In this document: piece after piece, positions 1-10,928 of the stretch
How the letters are laid out: every line of letters starts with the position of its first letter
Numbering within the stretch: position 1 is the first letter of the stretch
From: CAWBRT01 sp963814745
Lineage (GTDB): Bacteria; Acidobacteriota; Terriglobia; Terriglobales; Acidobacteriaceae
Reading direction: 5' to 3'
Assembly: GCA_963814745.1 (NCBI GenBank)
Contig: CAWFEA010000016.1
Span: forward strand, 62,001-126,000
Length of the DNA: 64,000 nt
Notes under the pieces: model-generated
Told to the model about the DNA's origin: nothing
Databases searched by the model: none
Seen by the model: the letters and a program-made list of their open reading frames with translations, nothing else
Program-made: the position numbers and the translations under genes

Positions 1-229
1 CCGAGCCGCTTCCGATGGGCACTCTGGCGACGATCAGGTCGTGCGAGGCCAGGGTAAGGGAGGCGTCCGCTTCGCCCAAGCGAACGCTCGGACGGCGCAA
101 CTCCACGCCCATCAGGTGTTGTCCACGAATCCGGATTTCACCGCCCGGAAGAGCCGCGGACGGTTCCACGCCGGCAATATAAGGCTTCGAATTCGATGCA
201 CCCTTGGTCGATTGCAGATTCGCCTCCAC
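1..229 (-). CDS. IPT/TIG-domain protein, N-terminal fragment (cut by window edge)
   Basis: This minus-strand reading frame is open from a GTG at 229 to the window edge, giving about 76 residues. The visible protein has the opening of an IPT/TIG immunoglobulin-like fold (motif PGGEIRIRGQHL at about residues 27-38), as found in secreted acidobacterial NHL/TIG repeat proteins. It starts 28 bases after the pgpA stop, so it is probably the last member of the rimO-yacG-pgpA transcription unit. An in-frame TAA about 45 bases upstream limits the start; GTG is my choice, with only a weak purine stretch ahead of it. The function is unknown, and an extracellular or periplasmic location is inferred from the fold. 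Confidence 0.6.
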   Translation of the reverse strand, partial: MEANLQSTKGASNSKPYIAGVEPSAALPGGEIRIRGQHLMGVELRRPSVRLGEADASLTLASHDLIVARVPIGSGS

Positions 230-257
230 GGCAGTGCGTCCGTTCTCCGTCAGGTAC

Positions 258-785
258 TCAGCTTAAGATGCCAGTTCGCAGCAGAAGCTGCAAGACCATG
301 GCGGAGTAAACAGCGGCGCCGAGGTCGTCAACTACGATGCCCGTCCCCTCCGGCAGTTTTTCCAGGCGGCGGATGGGCGGTGGTTTCAGCATATCGAAGG
401 CACGGAAAAGTATAAAGCCCGCCAGCACAGGTTTCCAGGTGAGCGGCGCGAAGGCCAGCGTCAGCAACTGCCCGGCGACCTCGTCGATCACCACCTGTTG
501 CGGATCTTTTTTGCCCACGGCGCGGGCGAAGCTGGTGGCGGCGGGAATGCCTATGGCGGTGACCACCGCCGCCGCCAGCAGCGCGGCCAGGGTGCGATGC
601 CCGGGCGCAATCGAGCGCGCCGAGGCGCTCCACAGCAAGGTAGCCGCGAGCGATCCCCAGGTCCCCGGTCCGGGACGCATCATGCCGGCACCGAAGAAGG
701 TGGCGATCAGCCATGCCCAAAGCGGCGGGCGCCGGGCGACGTTGGCTGGCGGGGCTTCCACGTCAATTTGGTTTGCGTTCTTCAT
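258..785 (-). CDS. pgpA: Phosphatidylglycerophosphatase A
   Basis: PgpA removes phosphate from phosphatidylglycerol phosphate at the inner membrane, the last step of phosphatidylglycerol synthesis. The 175-residue protein has the family features: an N-terminal FGAGMMRPGPGTWGSL block (about residues 31-46), the VVIDEVAGQLL acidic motif (near 98-108) and an FRAFDMLKPPPIRRLE block (near 127-142), with several hydrophobic segments. The length is normal. The N-terminal extension before the first membrane segment is short and polar. It overlaps the end of yacG by 23 bases, which points to coupled translation within a rimO-yacG-pgpA unit. Confidence in the family is high. Confidence 0.93.
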   Translation of the reverse strand: MKNANQIDVEAPPANVARRPPLWAWLIATFFGAGMMRPGPGTWGSLAATLLWSASARSIAPGHRTLAALLAAAVVTAIGIPAATSFARAVGKKDPQQVVIDEVAGQLLTLAFAPLTWKPVLAGFILFRAFDMLKPPPIRRLEKLPEGTGIVVDDLGAAVYSAMVLQLLLRTGILS

Positions 786-1035
786 TCGTGCCTGGACTCC
801 GAAGTCCGCCGCTATGCGGTTTAGACATCGCGGAGCGCGGTCGCTCGGTGTATTCGGCTTCGCCGCCCGATTCCGGGTCGTTGACCGGGGTTGAGATCAC
901 ATACGCCCCGCTGGCCCACTTGCCAAGGTCGATCACGCGGCAGCGCTGGCTGCAAAAAGGAAACTCAGGCTCGCCCGAGAGCACGATCTTGCGGCAGGTG
1001 GGACAGCGAAGATGACGAATTCTTGCGCGCGTCAT
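763..1035 (-). CDS. yacG: DNA gyrase inhibitor YacG, zinc-binding
   Basis: This is a small protein of 90 residues with the YacG zinc site: RCPTCRK near residues 10-16 and FCSQRCRVIDLGKW near 27-40, giving the four cysteine ligands in a CxxC and CxxxC arrangement. E. coli YacG binds GyrB and inhibits supercoiling. The C-terminal half (after about residue 65) is unconserved and polar, longer than the E. coli protein. The start is 3 bases after the rimO stop and the 3' end overlaps pgpA, so all three are likely co-transcribed. The zinc site is seen directly; gyrase inhibition is taken from the family. Confidence 0.88.
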   Translation of the reverse strand: MTRARIRHLRCPTCRKIVLSGEPEFPFCSQRCRVIDLGKWASGAYVISTPVNDPESGGEAEYTERPRSAMSKPHSGGLRSPGTNEERKPN

Positions 1036-1038
1036 ATC

Positions 1039-2600
<1,562 letters not shown>

Positions 2601-2680
2601 TCGATCTTATGATTTTAGCACCGCGACCGCGCCCGATTTGCGCGCGAAAGATTCGGCTCCGCCGCTGCCGCTGCATTCGC

Positions 2681-4930
2681 CTAGCGCTTTTGCCGGGCGG
2701 CGGTTTCCACCTGCCGCAGCAGATCGGGAAGCAGGGCGGCATCGCTGGACGAGTCGGCGTAGCGGGCGCGCTCGTAGTGCGCCGTGAACTTCTCGACCGC
2801 CGTGCGCAAGCCGTCGGGGCCGATGACGCCGGCGAATTCCTCCGGCGTCTGGTAAGGGGTGCGCACCCAGCCGCGGCGCCGGGTGGTGCGAGTCATCTTT
2901 TCGTAGAGCACCGTAGCCGCGTGCTTCGGGCTGCGTCCCGGATGTGCGGCCAGAACCCGCCGGCGCAACCAGCGTTTGAATGTGCCGCCGAGGGCGAGGC
3001 AGAGGAGAAATACGAGAAAGGCCCATCCCGCAATCTTGTACGGCAGCGGATGCCGATAGACGCTGCGAATCGCTTGGCGGGCGAGATCGAGCAGGCGCGG
3101 GTAAACGCCGGCGAGGATGCGGCGGAACTTGTCGCCCGCCTGGCGGCTGCGAGCCACCGTGCTCACGGTGAGGATTCGCTGATGGGAAAAATCGTAATTG
3201 ACCACCCAATCGCGCCAGAACTCGTTGGCGGCGTCGAGATAAAGCTGCAACTTGTTCCAGCGCATCGGCAGGGCATCGCCGACCGGGGTCGGATCGAAGG
3301 CCAGCCATCCGCGGTCAGGAATGTAGGCTTCGACCCAGGCGTGGGCGTCGCGCGCGCGGATGATATAGCTGCCGGTGAGGTCGTTGAATTCGCCGCCGCG
3401 AAATCCCGTGACCACGCGGCTGGGAATGCCCTCCGCACGCAACATAACTGCCATCGCCGAAGCAAAGTATTCGCAATGTCCGCGCTTGCGCTCGAAGAGA
3501 AAATACGCGATCGGGTCAGCCTGCGGGGTGCTGGGCAACTCGAGAGTGTAGCCGAAGTTGGTGGTGAGATAGCGCTCCACGGCCGCGGCCTTTTCATAGA
3601 CCGACGGCTGGCCGCGCATGGTGTCTTCGGCAAGCTTCGCAATGCGCGGGTCGAAGTTTGGCGGAAGCTCGAGGTAGCGCTCCGGCATGCCGGGTGGAAT
3701 CTCGCCATGCGCTTTCTTGAGATCGTCAGGATAGGGCGCGGAAATGTCGGAGACGCCGGAGTAGTTGGAAAGCATACGGTCATGATCCAGCGATTCCACC
3801 GACTGGTCGAAATTTTCATACACCTGCCGCATGTTGCCGAACAGCGCCCGCGCAGTGGGAACGACAAACAGCACATTGTTGCCGTACGGTTCCAGGATCA
3901 CGCGGTACTGCACCAGCCTGGCGCCGTGTCCGACGACAAAGTTGCGCAGCTCCGGGGTCGCTATCGGCGATGGCAGGGGAAACTGAAACATCTGCGAAAC
4001 GCCTACGCCGGTGTTGGCGACATGCGGAGAGGCCGTCCAGTTCTGTCCGTCGAAGTTGGTCAGCGCGGCGCCGCGCAGCCGGACCTCGGCGGGACGAATG
4101 CCGTCGAACTTCACGTGCATGACGACGGCGGAGGACTGCTGAATCCGTCCGATTTGGCCAAGCGTGACGTGGTCGCCGAATCCCGTCATCAGATCGTTTT
4201 GCTGCGACAGTTGGCTCAGGTATCCGCTGGAGAGGCGGGGCAGAACGAAAAAGATCAAACTGGCAAGCACCGCAATGCCGGCGGCCTGGGCGATGGTGAT
4301 GCCCAGCAGAGCGCGGTAAAGCGGCCGGAAATGCGGGCCGGGAGTGATATCGCTCAGTCCGGTGCGGGCGCTGACCGCGGCTGAGCGGCGGATTTCCAGG
4401 CAGATGAAACTGCCAATCGCAACCAGTACGAAGACGGCAAGCGCGGTGAGAAAGCTGGTCTCGACCGTGAGCACGGCAGCCGCCAGAATTTCCATGAAGG
4501 CCAGCATGGCAAGGTAGAGCAGGTCACGATAGCGCTCGACCGAAAACAGCTTTATGACCAGCCCGAACAGCACCAGGTGAACCGTGGCCGGGACGAATCC
4601 GCGTGAAATCAGCAGCAGATCAACGCCGTATGCGAGGACGTAGAGCAGTCCGAGGTATGAAGTCCAGCGCTGAGGAATTCGCCAATCCCATCGCCTCACC
4701 ATCGCCACGCCGCGAAGCACCAGGGCGCTCGCGACTAAAGCAATGCTGAACGGGTCGAGCTTGCCGGTTCCGACCAGGGCGAAGAAACCGGTGGCCAGCA
4801 GCAACAGCAACGAGAACTGGCAAAGCCGATCGATATCCCTGAGGAAAGGATTCAATTGCAAGAGCTGGCGGTCATCCGCCGAAGCCGCTGCTCCCTCGCC
4901 GATCGCCGTGCTGGAATTCGCTGACGCCAT
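2681..4930 (-). CDS. Membrane transglutaminase-like protein (TgpA/DUF3488 family)
   Basis: The 749-residue protein has an N-terminal block of hydrophobic helices (about residues 30-240, DUF3488/TgpA_N type), a periplasmic region, a transglutaminase core and a C-terminal membrane helix followed by a DUF4129-like tail. The catalytic triad region is visible: cysteine in RGHCEYFASAM, histidine in DAHAWVEAY and aspartate in AFDPTP. TgpA of Pseudomonas is an essential inner-membrane protein with a periplasmic transglutaminase domain; the substrate is not known. It ends 80 bases before rimO on the same strand. The start at 4930 fits a polar N-terminus before the first helix. An AAA ATPase/DUF58 gene often found next to this family is not visible here. 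Confidence 0.88.
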   Translation of the reverse strand: MASANSSTAIGEGAAASADDRQLLQLNPFLRDIDRLCQFSLLLLLATGFFALVGTGKLDPFSIALVASALVLRGVAMVRRWDWRIPQRWTSYLGLLYVLAYGVDLLLISRGFVPATVHLVLFGLVIKLFSVERYRDLLYLAMLAFMEILAAAVLTVETSFLTALAVFVLVAIGSFICLEIRRSAAVSARTGLSDITPGPHFRPLYRALLGITIAQAAGIAVLASLIFFVLPRLSSGYLSQLSQQNDLMTGFGDHVTLGQIGRIQQSSAVVMHVKFDGIRPAEVRLRGAALTNFDGQNWTASPHVANTGVGVSQMFQFPLPSPIATPELRNFVVGHGARLVQYRVILEPYGNNVLFVVPTARALFGNMRQVYENFDQSVESLDHDRMLSNYSGVSDISAPYPDDLKKAHGEIPPGMPERYLELPPNFDPRIAKLAEDTMRGQPSVYEKAAAVERYLTTNFGYTLELPSTPQADPIAYFLFERKRGHCEYFASAMAVMLRAEGIPSRVVTGFRGGEFNDLTGSYIIRARDAHAWVEAYIPDRGWLAFDPTPVGDALPMRWNKLQLYLDAANEFWRDWVVNYDFSHQRILTVSTVARSRQAGDKFRRILAGVYPRLLDLARQAIRSVYRHPLPYKIAGWAFLVFLLCLALGGTFKRWLRRRVLAAHPGRSPKHAATVLYEKMTRTTRRRGWVRTPYQTPEEFAGVIGPDGLRTAVEKFTAHYERARYADSSSDAALLPDLLRQVETAARQKR

Positions 4931-5099
4931 CTGCAGAACATTTTTCGCTATTGCGCGGGAAAAGGGAAGTCCATCTTCGCGAACGATTTCCCGGCAGCTT
5001 CGGGTTCTGACGCTGTTGGCGCATGAGCCGTTTCGCGATGCGAGGTTATTGCTCGCTCCGCGACCGCTCCGGCCGCAAAAGCGTCGGGTGCGGAGATGA

Positions 5100-5105
5100 T
5101 AGAAT
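5100..5105 (+). promoter_or_regulatory. Putative -10 box for SRP RNA
   Basis: TAGAAT lies about 6 bases before the first paired base of the SRP RNA, which is a sensible -10 position. The matching -35 region (AAAGCG about 16 bases upstream) is poor, so the assignment rests on spacing to the RNA only. Confidence 0.35.
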
Positions 5106-5107
5106 TA

Positions 5108-5223
5108 CTCCGGTCGGGCATCGGTCCCGCGCGATGCAATCCCGCCAACCCCGCCAGGTCCGGAAGGAAGCAACGGCAACGGGCTAGTGCGTGTGCAGTG
5201 GGCAGCCGGTGTCCGGCTTTTTT
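5108..5223 (+). ncRNA. ffs: Signal recognition particle RNA, bacterial small (4.5S) type
   Basis: The apical domain IV signature GCCAGGTCCGGAAGGAAGCA is present at about 5153-5172, followed by ACGGC. This is the Ffh-binding loop of bacterial 4.5S SRP RNA. Flanking strands pair to form the long rod: CCGG at 5110-5113 with CCGG near 5212-5216, then CATCGG and CCC with their partners on the 3' side. A run of six T at 5218-5223 directly after the base of the helix would act as the terminator. The ends are approximate by a few bases. It is transcribed ahead of fabH. Confidence 0.93.
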
Positions 5224-5348
5224 CTCGTGTCCAGGTGAATGCGGGGGCTCGGGCGACGGCTGTTTTTTTGGCGCGGAGGGTGCTACTCTCCCATTTACAT
5301 CCCATTCACAATCGGTCACAATTGCATGAGTTTCTCGGGAGATCTACG

Positions 5349-6350
5349 TTGAAAACGTTAAAACGCGCGAAAATAAGCGCTTTGGGTACCTACGTCCCGC
5401 CGCGGGTGCTCACGAATTTCGATCTTGAAAAGATGCTTGACACCACCAATGAGTGGATTCTGGAGCGCACCGGGATCCGCGAGCGCCACCTGGTTGATAA
5501 GGGCGTCGCCAGCAGCGATCTGGCGGTTGGCGCGGTGAAGAACTTGGTGGAGCGCCACGGCGTCAACTTAGATGGTGTGGAGGCCATTGTCGTCGGCACC
5601 GTCACGCCCGACATGATGTATCCCTCAACCGCGTGCCTGGTTCAGCACAAGCTCAATCTGGCGAACGTGTGGGGCTTCGACGTCTCGGCGGGGTGCTCGG
5701 GGTTTCTCTTTGCCTTGACGGCGGGAGCAAAACTGATCGAGAGCGGCTCGCATAAGAAAGTCCTGGTGATCGGCTCCGATACCAATTCCTCGATGACCGA
5801 CTTTACCGATCGCGCCACCTGCATCATCTTCGGCGACGGTGCCGGAGCGGTCTTGCTGGAGGCGGCGGAGGACGGCGAAGACGCTGGAATTATCGACTAT
5901 GTGCATCAGGTCGAGGGCTTCGGCGGACAGTTCCTCTCCCAACCCGGCGGCGGCAGCCTGAATCCCTCAACGCACGAAACCGTCGATAAGAAGATGCATT
6001 ATATTCATCAAGATGGGCAACAAGTCTTCAAGTATGCAGTGAAGAAAATGTCGGAGATGACCACGCGCCTGCTTGAGCGTAACCAGAAGCACGGAGCCGA
6101 TCTCGATTGCTTCATCGCGCACCAGGCAAACCTGCGCATCATCTGCGCCACCGCTGACCGCCTAAAGATGCCGCGCGAGAAAGTAATCGTCAACATCGAC
6201 CGCTACGGCAACACTACCGCCGGAACCATCCCCCTGGCGATGGCAACTGCCATCGAAGAAAACAAGCTGAAGAAAGGCGATTTGCTAATGCTGGCGGCCG
6301 TCGGAGCCGGCTTCACCAGCGGCGCCACGCTGCTGAGGTGGGCCTTCTAG
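5349..6350 (+). CDS. fabH: Beta-ketoacyl-ACP synthase III
   Basis: FabH condenses acetyl-CoA with malonyl-ACP to start fatty acid synthesis. The 333-residue protein has the catalytic cysteine in DVSAGCSGFLFAL, histidine in FIAHQANLRI and asparagine in YGNTTAGTIPLA, all in the expected order. I chose the TTG at 5349 because the protein then begins at the family start (KTLKRAKISALGTYVP) and GGGAG lies about 8 bases upstream; an ATG at 5325 is in a different frame and hits a stop. The gene follows the SRP RNA and its stop codon lies inside the first of two palindromic repeats. A weak TTG start may lower expression. Confidence 0.95.
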   Translation: MKTLKRAKISALGTYVPPRVLTNFDLEKMLDTTNEWILERTGIRERHLVDKGVASSDLAVGAVKNLVERHGVNLDGVEAIVVGTVTPDMMYPSTACLVQHKLNLANVWGFDVSAGCSGFLFALTAGAKLIESGSHKKVLVIGSDTNSSMTDFTDRATCIIFGDGAGAVLLEAAEDGEDAGIIDYVHQVEGFGGQFLSQPGGGSLNPSTHETVDKKMHYIHQDGQQVFKYAVKKMSEMTTRLLERNQKHGADLDCFIAHQANLRIICATADRLKMPREKVIVNIDRYGNTTAGTIPLAMATAIEENKLKKGDLLMLAAVGAGFTSGATLLRWAF

Positions 6351-6563
6351 CGTAGTGCGTCAAGCAGATGAGCAATTATCTCGCTGTCATGCTGAGCGGA
6401 ACGCGACCCGGTTTTGGGCGCGTGGAGTCGAAGCACCCCTATAGAACCAACGAGGAACGGTTCAAGAGGGGCACTTCGACTCGCTGCGCCCGCTCAGGGT
6501 GACACCTGACATGCGATTTTCCATTCCTCATTGCGTGCTCTTATATGTGACGCACTACACTAG
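6347..6563. repeat. Palindromic repeat A, MITE-like
   Basis: The ends are inverted: CTAGCGTAGTGCGTCA at 6347 and TGACGCACTACACTAG at 6548. Inside, TGTCATGCTGAGCG and CGCTCAGGGTGACACC form a second inverted pair. No coding sequence is visible. The left end overlaps the fabH stop codon. With the next element it fills most of the gene-free stretch 6351-6986. Confidence 0.75.
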
Positions 6564-6781
6564 CGTAGTGTCCCGAAAGTTCGTGAAATAATTTGGTATG
6601 TCATGCTGAGCGCAGCGAGGCATCCCGGAAAAGTGTCCCGGCCCGCGCCGCTTTGGGCTTTTTGATGAAATCCTTCGGCTGAACCTCAGCCACACGCGGT
6701 GCTGGGATTCTTCGCTCGCTACGCTCGCTCAGAATGACACTTCAAAAAGCCATTGCGCGAACTTCTGGGACACTACACTAG
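6560..6781. repeat. Palindromic repeat B, MITE-like, tandem with A
   Basis: The ends are CTAGCGTAGTGTCCCGAAAG at 6560 and a matching inverted end closing with GGGACACTACACTAG at 6767-6781. The interior again has TCATGCTGAGCG on the left and CGCTCAGAATGACA on the right. Its CTAG end is shared with element A, so the two lie head to tail. No gene is seen. Confidence 0.75.
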
Positions 6782-6802
6782 CGGCTTCAAAACAATCGAA
6801 CT

Positions 6803-6835
6803 ACCCCACTCAAACAAAAGAATCTTGAGTGGGGT
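6803..6835. repeat. Short hairpin ACCCCACTCAA / TTGAGTGGGGT
   Basis: This is an 11-base perfect inverted repeat around an 11-base loop. The same ACCCCACTCAAGC core recurs at 7411-7506 and 51329-51425. It has no T-run on either side strong enough to call a terminator with confidence. Confidence 0.6.
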
Positions 6836-6870
6836 ACCTGTCGATTCGATGCTATGTTGACAGGGTTCGG

Positions 6871-6924
6871 AACAGCCCCACATTTGCCAACAGAAGGCAA
6901 ATATGGGCCACCCGCCCCGCCGTT
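6871..6924. repeat. Dispersed repeat with CCCACATTTGCC / GGCAAATATGGG arms
   Basis: This copy of a dispersed intergenic palindrome recurs near 8135-8180, 37966-38000 and 52020-52067. CACATTTGCC and GGCAAATATG form the arms. The remainder of the gene-free stretch up to 6986 holds a possible -10 TAAAAT at about 6936 ahead of the next gene. Confidence 0.65.
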
Positions 6925-6986
6925 CAAGAAAATAGGGTAAAATGCTTAGTCTGTGCTGTGCATCTGAATTTCTGGAGGACTCGAAC

Positions 6987-7394
6987 ATGCGAATCACAAC
7001 AACGCTGGGCATAGCCGTTGCACTCATTCTGGCCATGTCCGTGAGTAGTTACGCCGTAAAGAAGGCAAAGATGCCAGCCGGGGTCAAGGTTGAGAAGACC
7101 GCCCTCGGACCGGTATTTGCCGACTCCAAGAGGATGACGCTTTACACCTTTGATAAAGACGCCACGCCGGGCAAGTCGGCCTGCAACGGGCCGTGCGCGC
7201 AGAATTGGCCGCCGCTGGCCGTAGCGGCCAATGCAAAGCCCATGGGCGACTGGACGGTTGTGACCCGTGATGACGGCTCCAAACAATGGGCTTACAAGGG
7301 CAAACCGCTGTACGCGTTTGCCAAGGACAAAAAGCCGGGCGATACGACCGGGGATGGCTTCCTCAACAATGCATGGCACGCTGCCAAGCCTTAA
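6987..7394 (+). CDS. Secreted COG4315-type repeat protein
   Basis: The 135-residue protein has a signal peptide (positive MRITTT start, hydrophobic core to about residue 20, cleavage near SSYA-V). The mature part contains two copies of the secreted-repeat motif of family PF03640: LTLYTFDKD-like text with CNGPCAQNWPPL (about residues 62-73), then WAYKGKPLYAFAKDKKPGDT with GFLNNAWH near the end. The biochemical role of this family is not established; cell-envelope or redox associations have been suggested for relatives. The start ATG at 6987 follows TGGAGGACTCGAAC, a good ribosome site. It stands alone between repeats. Confidence 0.82.
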   Translation: MRITTTLGIAVALILAMSVSSYAVKKAKMPAGVKVEKTALGPVFADSKRMTLYTFDKDATPGKSACNGPCAQNWPPLAVAANAKPMGDWTVVTRDDGSKQWAYKGKPLYAFAKDKKPGDTTGDGFLNNAWHAAKP

Positions 7395-7410
7395 CGCATC
7401 CGCCGGGTGC

Positions 7411-7506
7411 GGGCGGGTGCCCCACTCAAGCCGGGGCCCCCGCTACGCATGCTTTCGCGTAGTGGGGTGGAAGCCCAACGGCGGGGCTTGAATGGGCCAC
7501 CCGCCC
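7411..7506. repeat. Dispersed GTGCCCCACTCAAGC repeat
   Basis: GGTGCCCCACTCAAGCC at the left pairs with GGGGCTTGAATGGGCCACC at the right, and an inner palindrome ACTACGC/GCGTAGT lies between them. Related sequence is at 51329-51425. It may end transcription of the preceding gene but has no T-tract. Confidence 0.6.
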
Positions 7507-7543
7507 TTGACAGAGAATTCAGATGTGACACAATCTCTATCCT

Positions 7544-7975
7544 ATGAAGTACCTCAGATCCACTAGCTTGCGTCGGGGTACGTCCACAGCGAGCATCGTG
7601 CTGCTCTCGTTTGTCACTTCGTTCTTCGTGTTGGCGTGCACTCAATTTTTGCAGTGGCTCGTTTACGACGATTGGTTACACCGAACTGGCCCATTGCATA
7701 TCGTCGGCGGCACCGTGGCTGCTCTCCTGACTTTCATGTTCATCTTCCGGTGGCAATCTGCGATACGTGAGCGACAAGCCGAGATGCTGCGCCGTTTCGA
7801 GACGATTGCAGAAATGAATAACCGCATTCGCAATGGACTGCAAATCATCGCATGTACCACATATGCCCAAGATTCCTCCGAGCACGTTCGCCTCGCAGTT
7901 GCAGTTGGTATCATAGACAATGCCCTTCAGGGAATTGTTGCCGATGTGCGACCCGGGGCGACTGAAATGAAGTAA
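7544..7975 (+). CDS. Two-helix membrane protein with degenerate histidine-kinase H-box-like segment
   Basis: The 143-residue protein has two membrane helices (about residues 18-40 and 53-70) followed by a cytoplasmic helical segment ERQAEMLRRFETIAEMNNRI then RNGLQIIA. This resembles the dimerisation/H-box of kinases with EMNHHIRNALQ, but the usual histidine is asparagine and there is no ATPase domain. I infer a non-kinase remnant or a docking protein; the similarity is by eye only. It is bounded by dispersed repeats on both sides, with no obvious operon partner. The ATG at 7544 follows a weak purine-poor region. Confidence 0.65.
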   Translation: MKYLRSTSLRRGTSTASIVLLSFVTSFFVLACTQFLQWLVYDDWLHRTGPLHIVGGTVAALLTFMFIFRWQSAIRERQAEMLRRFETIAEMNNRIRNGLQIIACTTYAQDSSEHVRLAVAVGIIDNALQGIVADVRPGATEMK

Positions 7976-8041
7976 ACGAGAAGTGCGGCAGCGGGTGCGA
8001 AATACATCCTCTTCGGAACCAGCAGGCTGTACCCCTTGGTC

Positions 8042-8180
8042 GGTGGCCCACATTTGCGGAGCCGCAGGCGGAGCTAATGTGGGGACGCGCTTCGAGTCGC
8101 GCAATATGGCTGAGCTTCCTGAAATCCAAAACAGCCCCACATTTGCCAACAGCAGGCAAATATGGGCCACCCGCCCCGCC
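8042..8180. repeat. Composite 139-base dispersed repeat, copy 1
   Basis: It begins GGTGGCCCACATTTGCGGAG, contains the inner hairpin GCTAATGTGGGG, a conserved TGGCTGAGCTTCCTGAAATC block and ends in the CACATTTGCC/GGCAAATATG palindrome. A nearly identical copy in the same orientation lies at 51934-52067. Confidence 0.75.
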
Positions 8181-8248
8181 CGCCGAACGGACATACGCGG
8201 GTTATAATAAGCACTCCATAGTATCTGGGCTCTTGAGGTTCACCCGAC

Positions 8249-8458
8249 ATGGACGAAGACAAGATTGTTTCTGCTCTCCTCACCATTGCGCTTAGTTCCT
8301 CTCAACCCCAAGGCAGCGTGGACGACATCATGCAGCGCTATGAGGGGTTTTTGGATGCGCTGAAACAGGAACGTTCCAAAGGAGTGCCTTCCCCACTGAA
8401 GTCAATGGTGGACGAAGTAAAGCGTCGCCGAGACAAGCGGGCGGAAGATGACCAGTAG
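8249..8458 (+). CDS. Small acidic/basic hypothetical protein
   Basis: The 69-residue product is mostly helical with an acidic N-terminal half and a basic C-terminal tail (VDEVKRRRDKRAEDD). TGAGG lies about 12 bases upstream of the ATG. I do not recognise a family. The composition is plausible for a real small protein and the frame ends just before the convergent gene at 8489, but coding potential alone supports it. Confidence 0.5.
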   Translation: MDEDKIVSALLTIALSSSQPQGSVDDIMQRYEGFLDALKQERSKGVPSPLKSMVDEVKRRRDKRAEDDQ

Positions 8459-8488
8459 CCATAAAACTGCGCCCCTGTTCGCCGTAAC

Positions 8489-9259
8489 CTATGGGTTTCT
8501 CATGAGAACAGAATAAATACCCGTATGCGGCTGCGAGTCCTTTTCGCCTTCCGTTACCAGCCCGCCGATTGTCACGGCATCGCCTCCAGCCCACTCGAAC
8601 GGGTACTCGCCGGGAACCAGCGGCGCACAACTGTGCGAGGGCGGACAGCCTATGAGATACCTAGCGCCCGATTTTTCCTCAGCTAGCATGGCGATCATCG
8701 AAGAGTCGTACACATAGCCGAGATACTCTATGAATTTCTTGCATTCGAGGAGCATTGGGCCATCCGTAGAGCAGCGCAGAGCGCCCCCGCGAAGATACAG
8801 ATCATGCGTGAAGCCAACAGGAATGGGTGAAATTTTAAGAAAGTTCGACGCCGCCGCAGCCGCAACAGCGGTTTTCTCTTTAAGGGCGTCATACTTTGCC
8901 TTGAGGTCGGAGTAGCTGTTCAGACATGTGGTGAGCGAGTCGTCGGATAGCCACCCGATGATGATCGCGGCAGTTACAAGATGCCCCTTTGCGAGCTCGC
9001 CGCTGTGCTCGATAACGCAATCGTCGAGCTTAAAGCGAGTCTCGACTTCAGAGTTCGCTGCAATGATTTCTTCCTTCTTCTTGACGGCTAGCTGGTGAAT
9101 GTAGTCCCTACACTCCTGACCCGCCCGCGAGAGCTTCGGTTTTTCACCAGCCGAATTATTCTGCCTTTTGTTAACCTGTTCTTGCGCTTGGCAGAGCGAA
9201 CAGAGCGGAAACAGCAGTGTCAACAGCGCGAGAAAAAACGATCCTTGACGCAGAAGCAT
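8489..9259 (-). CDS. Secreted protein of unknown function
   Basis: The 256-residue protein has a clear signal peptide (LLRQGSFFLALLTLLFPLC, cleavage near CQA-QE). The mature part has eight or so cysteines, an alanine-rich helix (KTAVAAAAASNFLKI) in the middle and a C-terminal region with SHSCAPLVPGEYPFEWAGG. No known domain is recognised. Its base composition is a little lower in GC than the housekeeping neighbours. It starts 15 bases downstream of the fumC stop on the same strand, so it may be read from the fumC transcript. Confidence 0.65.
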   Translation of the reverse strand: MLLRQGSFFLALLTLLFPLCSLCQAQEQVNKRQNNSAGEKPKLSRAGQECRDYIHQLAVKKKEEIIAANSEVETRFKLDDCVIEHSGELAKGHLVTAAIIIGWLSDDSLTTCLNSYSDLKAKYDALKEKTAVAAAAASNFLKISPIPVGFTHDLYLRGGALRCSTDGPMLLECKKFIEYLGYVYDSSMIAMLAEEKSGARYLIGCPPSHSCAPLVPGEYPFEWAGGDAVTIGGLVTEGEKDSQPHTGIYSVLMRNP

Positions 9260-9273
9260 GGCTGTTCTCCCGT

Positions 9274-10674
<1,401 letters not shown>

Positions 10675-10928
10675 TTGAAACTCCTCTTTTGCCGTTATGA
10701 TAGCTGCTTAAACAGATACCTATGAATCGAGCCGGAACCGCCGGGAATTATACCGCAGCCGCACTGACCGGCGCGCGGCGGGCGTCACATGCGGAGCTTT
10801 TTTCCAAGGTTTTGGCGGGGCAGACGGACGAAAGTTCGGCGGCGGGGCGCGCGGGATGTATACAAGCCGTTTACAAACCGCGAGCTTTTATAGGTTTTGC
10901 ACACCGAGATGTTTTATAACATAGAGCC

